Shown: positions 36,740 through 46,857 of the stretch, in pieces
Layout of the letters: each line of letters opens with the position of its first letter
How positions within the stretch are numbered: position 1 is the first letter of the stretch
Source: Hedera helix
Lineage: Eukaryota; Streptophyta; Magnoliopsida; Apiales; Araliaceae
Direction: 5' to 3'
Assembly (NCBI GenBank): GCA_947179155.2
Contig: OX359281.1
Location: forward strand, 44,853,967-44,917,966
Length of the DNA stretch: 64,000 nt
Translations under genes and position numbers: made by a program
Notes under the pieces: generated by a model
Databases searched by the model: none
Told to the model about the DNA's origin: nothing
Seen by the model: only the letters and a program-made list of their open reading frames with translations

Positions 36740-38336
36740 ATGGTAAACTGATTGATTTGTTATCGGGATTTCGATCTAGTTTGAGGGTATTGAAATTATT
36801 AATTTTCTTTTTTTTCAATTGGGTGTTAAATTTATTTAATTGCAGTCGGCGCTGTTCAACTTCCATTCGTTTCTGACGGTGGTGCTGTTGGTAATTTGCA
36901 CCTGCACCTTCTTGAAGATGCAATTCCCCACCTTTCTTGAACAGAAAACTGGGTATGTAGCTCATCCATGAATACCTTTTTCCCAAAAGTGCATTAATCT
37001 TTTTCTCCCTATTATTAAATTATTATTATTATTATTGATTTCTCACTGTGTTTTCGATCTATTTTGGTGGAATAAGTTGTTGCAAGATAAGATTACTTTC
37101 ATGCTCAGAAACTTTTTGGAATAATAAATTAATAATGCGAGTCGAAACAACAATCACAGTAAGTATCTGCCACATTAATCATAGATTATTGAGGTTAAGA
37201 ACTTAAGATATTAGAGAGAACAATGAGCCCTGAGATTACTGTATATATTTTGATAAACATTTTACCCATTTTGCTATCAGTTTGGATTCAAGCTTCCCTC
37301 ACACATTTTACACTAAAAAATTTGTATAGTAAATGTGATTCTTCACTTCACTTAACAAAAACACGAGACACAAGATCACTGGGCGGCTAGTCAAATCAAA
37401 AACATTATCAATTCATGGATTTGACCAACTAAGCCCGCGGATTTGAGGCATTTAAGCCCCCATCCGGCAAAGTCACTAGTTCAAAGAGGACTCATGTAGT
37501 CGTGTCTTTTTGAAATGGGGGACCATTTGGGTGGACGTTTGGTGGGTTAAGATGACCCAATTAGGTATTATTGATACAGTGGATGAATCTTGGTACAGTT
37601 TGATTTGATTCAAACTCGAGATTTGACCCGGGATGTCACGGTTAATTTTACTCAGAAAGGGAAAAAAATGAAAACTTTTTACAATATAATTCATTTTAAA
37701 CAATAGCTTGCAGTTCTGGCTTAATAAGATAGCATAGCTTATTCAACTGAACAGTGACCTTGAATACATATCAAATTATCTCACATGTTTTGATTTGGGA
37801 CTGGGGTGTTACTGTGACACCTTGCAATACATGAAAAACAATGACAAAGGTAGTTAACTAGCTTAAAGATATTCCATCGAAAGGGAAATGTAGACCGGTT
37901 TGTTCTCCATTTGCTTTCCCTTGTATATATTAGCCCAAGTATAAAAAGCTAGCACCAGAATCATTGTATCAGCTTTTTTCTTCTTCTCTCTGCATACACT
38001 GATGTATTTTGTTTGATCTCTCTTGGTAACTTTTTAAGTTTCTGTCAGTCATTAAGTTATTTACATATTTAGATTGGATAACTTTTGACTCGAGTGGCAT
38101 TCTGATTGGTTCTCTGGCAGATTTAGGGGTTTCTTCTGGAAGGCAGCCAGAATAGGCAAGTATTACAATATTTGCTTGGGATTTTTTCCATTATAAATGA
38201 ACCAAGCACTCTTTTTTGCATGTGATTCTAATGACGATCAGACTGACTTCTTTTGATATTTGAATCAGGAGAACGATTGAGCCCTTGGGTGGCCGTTGGA
38301 TGCTTCACGATGGGTGTATCAATAATATTTTTCTGA
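36740..38336 (+). CDS. Protein Kish (TMEM167 family), small secretory-pathway membrane protein
   Basis: Four coding exons (36740-36742, 36846-36952, 38121-38155, 38269-38336) encode 70 residues, close to the usual 71-72. The protein begins MSALFNFHSFLTVVLLVICT, an N-terminal membrane segment, passes through FPTFLEQKTGFRGFFWKAAR, and ends ERLSPWVAVGCFTMGVSIIF-F, a second membrane segment. Kish proteins are Golgi-associated and act in the early secretory pathway. Exon 1 contributes only the ATG: intron 1 starts directly after it. Intron 3 has a GC donor (AATAG/GCAAGT) with a normal CAG acceptor, and only that junction gives the conserved ARIGERL. Because exons are so small, gene finders easily miss it. 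Confidence 0.93.
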
Positions 38337-39689
38337 GGGAAAATACAATCTTCATTTTTGTTCGAAGTAGTTCCACCTTTTCTCTATTATTTCTAGTTAT
38401 TTCATTTGATATTTAGGGAGATCTGTTATATTAATTTTGAAGGTGTAATTTTGTAGTTTGTGTTTTACAACTTTAGTGACTCAAGAGGATATATATCTAT
38501 TTCAGCTATTTATTTGTGAGAAAAACAGAGGATATATTATTTATTCTATTTTCAGTTGCAAACTCTGCATCCTAGAATGTTCTTTTAAGGGATGCACGTT
38601 TATACAAGGGAGAATTCAGCCTTTTGATTGTGCATTAATAATCTCTTCTTTGGTTGGTATTCAGTTTGTGATGATGAAAACTCAAAAGTATGAAATTCAA
38701 GTTGTTTCTTGCTTTCTTAGAATTTATACTGAGCTTCTCTATAGGTGGATTGAAAGAGGATCGGAGAACTCTCAACATCACCTACTATTGAGCTCCAATA
38801 GGTAGGTTGGGTGAACTAATAAATGTATAGAAATGGGAACTTAATTGATTCAAGTTGGTCAGACTATGCTGCAAGTTGCATAATCTGCTTAAAAGGATGC
38901 ATACAATTTTTATTTCATTCACAAGCCCTCTCAATTTCCAAAACTTTACTAACTACTAGCAAGAGACTCCCATTACAAGAACTGCATTGAATTTTTACAG
39001 ATTACCATCTTGGCCCAGTTCAATATTTGCCAAAATATACTACAACACAGAGTTCATGCATACATGTATAGCTGCAAGCCTGCAAACAGTTGTGTTGCCT
39101 GAAGACGAGAAAAAAAACACATGTACATTATGAAATGATGAACCTCAGAACAAACAAATTACACACTAAATGAAGCATCAGCTTTTTCCCTGTAACAAAT
39201 AAACAGCACCACGGCGTGCATGACTAGTGTAATTTCAATACAAACCCAAAGCGAACTACTGAATTGTTGACAACTGCTTTCATCTAAGAAATCATAAATA
39301 AAATTTTCAAAATCGTAGCAACCCTGTTCCAACAGTAGGTATACCTATACCAACAGTTAATGAAGTCCTTTTAAGTTGCTAGTTCAGCATATTCACGGAT
39401 TCAACCATCCCAATCCGACAGCATTGATGTAGTGCAGTGCAGTTGGAGAAACTAAAACAACAGTATCAACTGAAATCCTTATATAAGGTTAAACAAAGGG
39501 GCTTCTGTTCGAGATGCTCTAGGATCGTCTATAAAGAGTGTAAAACACGGATCATCTTTTAGTAAACATGGGCTAAATTTTGACAAACAAAACTACAGAT
39601 TGCGAAGATTATACAAACAATAATGATCCAGCCGGCCGCTTGTTGAAAATTTTCCCGATCGACATGCACGGTTATGAAATACTGACAAT
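38337..39689. other. Kish 3' flank and spacer to the KLC relic
   Basis: The first few hundred bases are probably the Kish 3' UTR. I saw no remains of further KLC exons here, so that pseudogene is truncated at its 3' end. Confidence 0.5.
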
Positions 39690-39980
39690 CATCGAATTGA
39701 GATACGGACATGTAGATATTGCCAATGCTGACATCAATAGCAGCAACCTCATTGTCTTGTCCGTTGGCAATCATTGCCATGCTGGCAAGTACAAGGTGTT
39801 CAAGGGCAGGTTCATTATCTCCTTCAGCCTCAAGTATAAAGGTCCTCAACCGGAGGTCAGCTGCTTCTTCAAGAGATGCAGGTGCACTATGTTCACAGGG
39901 GATTTCAAGGGTTTTATTGCACAATTGATCTGCTTCATCAATTTACATTACTTGAACATGGGCCTCAGCTAAGTACCTGC

Positions 39981-42656
39981 AGTGACGCTCCCAAATTCAT
40001 GTACTTGCAACAGTGGGCTGGTGCTCACTATCTCAATATTATAGACTCACAATACTAATAATCAGATCGTTCCCAAGAAAAATGGTGCCTTCCGTTAAAA
40101 CAGCGCGCAATCAAATAACCTCTTTCCTAGACAAAATTTTCTAAATACTACCAATAATGTTAACTGGTCTAATAATATTACTTCAACATTTTGACTATCC
40201 AAACAACCTTAACATCCACTAACTTGCAATGAAAATTAAATACACAATACAATACCATAATAATATTACAATATCACTGAATTAATAATATTACAATTCC
40301 TAGTTCTTTAGTCTCGTTTACAAAAGCCATTACAACCTAAGTCATAATACATATAAAGAAGACAATTATTACATTCCTCTTAACCTAATTACTTTTCTTT
40401 CCTTTCCCTTTACTGTCAGACTTTTCTAGTAATTCTTCCTTAACTGCAAATGAAAATCTTCGCAAGAATGAGCAACAAATTGCTCAGAAGGTCTAAAAGA
40501 TATACAAATAAGAGAACTCACAACTTTTTTGATTCAAAGGAATAACAGATTAAGTGCTCAACAAAAGTTTTCAACAATTGTCACTATAGCAAATTGAGTG
40601 GTTGTTAAACCAAGAACTATTAATGTTCGTCAGTCATAAAAACTTAGAACCCTCCATAGATATTTATTGAGAATCAGCCTAATAATATCCTACGTTATGC
40701 ATAACATCCGTTATACTGCTACACCGTATCAACAGTATTTAAGTAGGTTTCCCGACACATCATAAATTTTTCCATAAATAAGGGTTGTTCAATTCAGTTA
40801 CTAATCATCATACAGATATTGCCTTAAAACAATTTGATTTGACATAATAAACTCTCTCAAATAAATAATTATAACAATTCAATATTTCAATGAATAATTA
40901 TTCCGAAAGGAATAGCTCAATAATCGAGTTAAGTTGAATCAAATAACATTAACTACTATTAATAAAACATTTCACAAATAATCCTAAACTTCATAATTCA
41001 AAGAAAGAATTAAGTGAAATTCAAACAATTAAAACACATTATTGCACAAAGTGCAGGAAAAGAATTTGTCTAATTCGTCTTTTACGATTTATGCTAATTT
41101 TTCGATCCTCGTACGACCTACATTGGTAATGAGGTCGACATACTAATTAGTCACTATCATAATTCATTATTTTGGTTCACTTTAACTAACCTTAAATCAT
41201 GCCCCTAACTTTGATTCTTCGACTTTTACGATGTTCAATTTCAAAACCCTAGTTTCTCTAAAAACTACCCGCCCAACACCCCAACGCTTAGCTTCTTCAT
41301 AACCAACGCCCCGACGCTCCGTCCTTAGCGCCCCAGCGCTCGGCTACAAAGCTAGGTCAAAATTGTTTTTCAGATTTTGACAGCATGACCCAATTTGCTT
41401 CAAATATTCACTACGGACAATCTACAAGGTATTTTTGAGTGATTCTTTTTTCTATGTTTACGAAACTTCTATATCTACAACTTTGTTTTTGACTCCATGA
41501 CCAAATTCCGAACATACAAGTCTGCATAATTCATAACAAAAACTAGTCGAAATTAGGATTTCACTAGGTCATGATTTCGATTTCTTCGATTAGTTACCTC
41601 TTTGGTTATTTAGCTAGTTTTCATGACTTATGACTCACTAGCACTAACATACATAATCATAAGCCTAAACACACATAAAAATTGATGAATTGAAATAAAA
41701 TACGTATAGACGATCTTAATATACTTCTTGAAATGCTACATTTTCAAACTTCAATATTACAAGCTCTAGCTTTCCTTTCCTCCTCTCTACTAACTCTCAT
41801 TTATGATTCTCACTCTTTAGCTTCTCTTGCTTTCTCTTCTTTAGCTCACTTATGAATTGATAAGGATTTAATGAAGGAGGCTTACTCTAATTATAGGCCA
41901 CCAACACTTGCAAAATATCTTCCTAAACTTAGCCACTAAGCTTTGCACAACCAACCAAGTGTCTAGGGGCTATGTGGCACCTTATATGACCAAAAGCCTA
42001 CCCCCCCCCCCCCCCCCCAACCCACCACCTGGCTAGTCACCGTGACATGTCACCAAGCTTCCCCAACACACTTGTCAACCTAACTTTATTTAACTCTAAT
42101 TAACCTTGTTTAGTTTATTGTTAATCTTACTTACATGTTTATGAAACTTACTTAGTTGTAAACAACCTTCACCTTATTGGTTAATTGATGACCTCACTTA
42201 GCAACTCATGGTTCACCATAAGGCCACATCTATCCATTCAAACTTTAACAATACATTTGAAGAAGCAAAATGCAAGTTGATAACTTAAGTGCAAGAGAAG
42301 GCAAGTGGCCCCAAGCCTTGTCATGGCAGGATTTCCCTCCTCTTCCTAGCCCATTTTTGGTTTCTCCAATTCATTTTCTAAGTTACTTGGTTAGTTGCCA
42401 TTGTTGACTTTTTCGTATAAGCTGTGAATAGCAATTTCCTAGTTTGTTCATCGTATAAATACTTAGGTATAATACGTTACACTGTATAGATGAATAGTGA
42501 TTTCCTAGTTTTGTTTTACGTATAATTTCTATACTTGTATAAATAATAAAATCACACACATTCAATCCCATAACACATAGTTTAGGTTATAAAGTAAACC
42601 TTTATTAATCACATAAGATTACATTTACAAGTCTTATAAGAATTCAGAACATTACA
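39981..42656 (-). mobile_element. 2.68-kb solo LTR inserted at the KLC splice acceptor
   Basis: Read on the minus strand it begins TGTAATGTTCTG and ends TTTGGGAGCGTCACT, where the final T probably replaces A. It is flanked by the 5-bp duplication CCTGC (plus strand, 39976-39980 and 42657-42661). Its 3' part contains tgagcaacaaattgctca (plus 40469-40486), matching the arrangement in the solo LTR at 17107-21663. No coding frame or second LTR is present. It also carries an 18-nt C run (42001-42018) and GC-rich words such as gcgccccagcgctcgg near 41325. On the minus strand the duplicated GCAGG contains the acceptor AG of the KLC exon. Confidence 0.8.
42001..42018. repeat. 18-nt poly-C run
   Basis: Eighteen consecutive C residues lie inside the antisense solo LTR. 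Confidence 0.9.
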
Positions 42657-43067
42657 CCTGCTAATGTCAATACAACCGCATTGAATTTAGTTCGTATTCG
42701 AAAACATAGAGCACCAACGTAAGAATTGAAATGATTGACTATACTAAAAATAAAAAAACGAGGACAGACAAACATTTAAATTGAGTTCAAGGTATTAAAA
42801 TGTTAACTCCACATTGTCTTGCATAACTACTCATGCAGCCAAGCTATTATTTAATTTGGACATCTAAATTTCTTAAATAAAGCAAACAAATTACTTCTTT
42901 ATATAGTTGAAGTGTAAGTAACAACATCAAAAATCATTTGACCTAAGTACCCAATTCGTAAAGCGGTATCACAAACTATGTCCCCCAACGTGCTTATACT
43001 AACATGTAAACTTATACATTTGAAGTATTATTACATTTAATATTCAAAAATATTTAGTAAGATTAAT

Positions 43068-43452
43068 GTCCTGTTTGTTTAGCAATTAATAGTTCTGAAT
43101 GACTAAATCGGTCAGTCATTCAGTGCATTTGTTTTGAGTTGAATAACTGAATTGGTCAGATTTTTGGGCTGAATGACTAAGTCTAATTTTTTTGGCCGAA
43201 TGAGTAAATCTCAGCTGAATGAAGTAAAAAAAAATTAAAAAAATAATATTAATTATTATATTAAGTAATATTAAATAAATTTACAATAACTTTGAATTTT
43301 TTCAGAGGGGTAAAATAATAAAAATATGTTATTCAGATGTTTCAGATATGTCAATTAGCAAACAACTTTTTTCGTTCAGTATTCAAAATTCTGTTTTATT
43401 TAGATTACTTAAACATTCAGAACTATTTCATTTATTTTTTATCAAACACCCC
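43068..43452. mobile_element. ~385-bp MITE in the KLC intron
   Basis: The left end (cctgtttgtttagc and then tagttctgaatg) and the inverted right end (ggggtgtttgat and then tagttctgaatg) form imperfect terminal inverted repeats of about 35 bp. The interior is AT-rich with gaatgacta words. No clean target-site duplication was found; the ends look hAT- or PIF-like. Boundaries are approximate. Confidence 0.55.
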
Positions 43453-44826
43453 ATAAATTATAGATGTAAATTTGGAAAAAACTGTCACTCTGACTTGTGT
43501 AAGTTGTGATCCCACAAGACTAATCTCAAATACTCTGCATGAATAATAATCTAATTGTTTTGTTTAACAATAATTAACTAAAAAAATTATTTATTTTAAT
43601 TAGTTTCTAACCTTCATTGATAAAACAAAAAATTAGAAGGTAGAACCGACAAATTCCAGTATTTTAACTAACAATAACTTACTTATGATATGTTGGTGAT
43701 AAATTTGTCTTTTTTTAAAATAATAAAAAAGGTAGAAAGACAATAATAAAAAGGCCGAACAATTGCAGACAACAATAGGAGGAGAGCCAATAGAGTCAAC
43801 CAAAAGTATATAAAACTAATAACGAACAAAGTAGATCAAGCAGCTCAGTAAATTTTTGAATATGCAATTTTTACTAATTTAGTTTAACGACTTCCATGGT
43901 GATGCATGCCTCATTTAAATGGACTAAAAAGTAGCACCATGCAAATTATGGACAGAGCTGAAATGAGAGCTAGCAAAGACATAGAACACCATAAACCCAT
44001 GCTACCCACATCATTCCTAATTGAAACTCTTAATAGAATAGTCTACCTGTATAGATTTTATTTCTCATAAAATGTACCATCGAAGATGGAAACAAGATGC
44101 TAAATATAAAGTTAAACCTCCAAATACAAATTACCCAAAATATGTTTGAGTCCAATTAACTCTTTATAATCTTCTTTAAATATGTCAGATATTATACAGT
44201 TTATAAGCTTATAAGTCATTGGGAGTTGATGAAACAAAATATTACATTATAGTTTCCAGTTTCATTTCACTGCTTGGAACGTATTAAAAAGTAAAAAGTA
44301 TAATGTAGTTTGTTTTATCACATTTTCACTCAGATCCATTTACTTCTGCATTCCAGACTGGACCTTGTTTCAAATTCCAAGAAAACTTTAGTAGATCAAG
44401 ACAGACAAATAGTACATGAAGCAAAAAATCTAAACCAAACAAACAAAGTTACTCCTTAATTTACACAGATAATTGAAACAACAGAGTCTTAAAATAATAT
44501 TAAGTTATTAAGAATTGATTACATAGTGCTTCAAAAGTGTATCTTGTTATTTTTTTCACACCTAACTTACTAAAATATGTCCAAGGTCGCCATTTCAAGT
44601 TCAATGATTTCTCCAATGAAGAATTTAGTAGTTCAACTACATGAAGCTCAACAGTAAACAAACACAATATGCCCTAATTTGCATACATAATCACAACAAT
44701 TGAGTTATAATTTTCCTTTACAAGTTGTTCTCATTCCAAACTTTTGTTATACTATTCAGTTTAACTATTCATCCCGAGTTTGACTATTTCTCTGATAAGC
44801 ACGTCAGCTCTTCAATTCTGCTGTAA

Positions 44827-44890
44827 CTTGACTAAAATTCAAAAACCATACTAGTTAACTTGACTAAATTCAAAAACCATACTAGTTAAA
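44827..44890. repeat. ~31-bp tandem duplication
   Basis: aacttgactaaa followed by ttcaaaaaccatactagtta occurs twice in a row within the KLC intron. Confidence 0.75.
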
Positions 44891-45606
44891 AAAAAAATCA
44901 AATTGAGCATTGTGTCCAAGTTTCTACAATAATTAAAGGAATGACAATAACACCACCCCAAAAAACATACATTTTCCACTTTCTTTTCCTCCTTGAAATG
45001 AATAGAGACACAATCAGTATAATGCAACTTCTTTTCATCCCAATTATTACCCAATTCCATTGTACTTTTATATCTCTACATTGAATCATTTTTCAAATTC
45101 CATAAAAATTTCAATAGATCAGCACCCATAAGACTATGTAAACTCATGGACAAAGAATAAAACAAACACAAACATGGAGCATATTCTAATTTGCCGAAAA
45201 AGAAGATGAACTAAAAATTTCCTTATCCAAACTGTAAAAAAGATTGAATCTTTTACCTACGAGTCTCTGCAACTCTAGGATCTGCACCCCCTAAAGTCTC
45301 CATCTGTATCTTTAATCCTTCGTTATAACAACCAATCGACCGATCAAGTTGTCCAAGCATGGAATGAGTTTCACCAAGCTGCATATAACCTGAAAACGCA
45401 GCCATCTGCACCCCTTGACACTTCAGGCACCTTAATTGCCCTCTCCAGTACCGGAATCGCCTCCTCAAACCTCCCCAAAATGCAATAAATTGCCGCCACA
45501 ACGTGCAAGCTCATCACCAAGTCAAGGCTCGGCTCGCCATCAACAGCGCATCGCTCGAACGACTTCGCAGCTCAGAGCACGTAATCCAGCGCCCTGACTG
45601 GTCCAT

Positions 45607-45759
45607 GAAAAATTATTATTCAGTAGTCCGGGAGTACACGCAATGTTCCGAATCAATCATATGTTCTATTGTATATAGCTCTGAACCTGATAAATTTACT
45701 AAAATAGAAAGACTTGATCGGTTTGAAACACCACGCGATTCCAAATCGAATAATTACTG
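45607..45759. mobile_element. 153-bp insertion in KLC exon 1 with 9-bp duplication
   Basis: CTGGTCCAT occurs at 45598-45606 and again at 45760-45768, and the KLC reading continues on either side. The intervening 153 bp has no KLC similarity. A 9-bp duplication suits Mutator-like elements; the ends (gaaaaattattattc and gaataattactg) share only a short inverted attattc word. Function beyond insertion is unknown. Confidence 0.65.
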
Positions 45760-46333
45760 CTGGTCCATCCGCAGAGGCGATGGTGTCACGCGCGAGTTTC
45801 AAGAGAAAGTGGCCGATATCCGGATTGTCGAGGGATGGTTCGTCAATGAGTAGCTTTTCGGGGGATTTTTTTCTTGCCGGAGTTCCGATCCGGGGAGAGT
45901 TTGGCGCGGGAGCCGAAGGGAGACGGGTATGGAGGTCGCCTCCGAGCTGGTGACGGATCTGGTGGTGGTTTTCGTCGGGAACATTAATTCGGATGAGAGG
46001 AACTTCCGGTGGTGGTTTAACTGATACTAAACCCGGCATGTCTATACTACTACTGAATTTGCTCAACAAACCAAATGTAATTATACAATCTTTATCCTAT
46101 ATATATATATATATAAATATATTAGAAGAGATTAATTTTGGATTAAAGCACACCAGCACTCTGAATTGCAGTTGATTTTTTGAGGTTAATTGTTGCGACT
46201 GTTATTCGCTAGCTTCTCAGTGATAAACAGAGACGGAGACGAAGCCAACTGGACGGGATGTGAGGTAAGAGAAATGCAGAACAATCAGTGCAGTGGGACC
46301 AGAAATAGGAGGCCGGACCAACTGACTATATTA

Positions 46334-46352
46334 CGTGGCGAAATGTGATTCG
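46334..46352. promoter_or_regulatory. ERSE-like element with one mismatch
   Basis: CGTGG, nine bases, ATTCG matches the reverse of the ER stress element CCAAT-N9-CCACG except for one base. It lies about 0.5 kb upstream of the BiP start codon. Confidence 0.35.
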
Positions 46353-46686
46353 TTGGCTATTGACCCGTGGCATGATTTCAGGGAGAAAGTTTTTGGACCT
46401 CGTGTGAAATAGAAAAATAAGTTTTGGATTCCAGGCCCACAGCTTTACGTAAGATGATTGCAAGCCCTCAGGTCCGCTGGATCTCTAACTTGGGCTCGGA
46501 TTCAGGTGATCCTACGGCTACGGCTAGTGCTCGAATTCAAGTCCAGTCAAGCTAAGTTTGGGTTGACTCACCTTCTATAAATAAAAAGGAGATCGAATCC
46601 CAGAGTCACACGTCAACAGTCTTCAGAAAAATAAACGATGCCGAAGATCTATTGTAATTGGCTCAAGTTAAAGTCCTCAAAATTTG

Positions 46687-46701
46687 ATTGGTCCACGTCA
46701 T
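46687..46701 (+). promoter_or_regulatory. Plant unfolded-protein-response element (P-UPRE / ERSE-II) of BiP
   Basis: ATTGGTCCACGTCAT matches the first 15 of 16 bases of the published plant P-UPRE consensus and contains an exact ERSE-II (ATTGG-N-CCACG). It ends 156 bp before the BiP ATG, as expected for induction by membrane-tethered bZIP factors during ER stress. Confidence 0.85.
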
Positions 46702-46857
46702 AGCCCATGACATACTTCATACGGACATCAATTGCAGCATTTCACTCTCACAACATCTTTCTTCATAACTGAGCTTGTTCGTTTCATGTTGCATACATAC
46801 ATCCGTTGCCATACATACATACATACAATACATATATAGAGAGAGAAAGTGGAAGCC

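Larger units (their letters stand above)
39690..46039 (-). pseudogene. Kinesin light chain-related (KLCR) pseudogene
   Basis: Exon 1 (46039 to about 45254) begins MPGLVSVKPPPEVPLIRINV and reads SLDNPDIGHFLLKLARDTIA up to ADGP, where a 153-bp insertion lies. After it, ALDYVL is followed by TGA in place of an Arg codon, then AAKSFERCAVDGEPSLDLVM and PVLERAIKVPEV, a frameshift, and AAFSGYMQLGETHSMLGQLD. Exon 2 (from 39977) reads YLAEAHVQVM, a TAA, then LCNKTLEIPCEHSAPASLEE and ALEHLVLASMAMIANGQDNE. Similarity stops after IGNIYMSVSQFDD at about 39690. The family has TPR repeats and links microtubules to the cell cortex in plants. Two stops, a frameshift, two insertions and loss of the C-terminal TPRs make it non-functional. 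Confidence 0.88.

Noticed and set aside
37380..37660. Possible SINE or other insertion in Kish intron 2
   Set aside because: The sequence is less AT-rich than its surroundings, but no ends, poly-A tail or target-site duplication could be seen.
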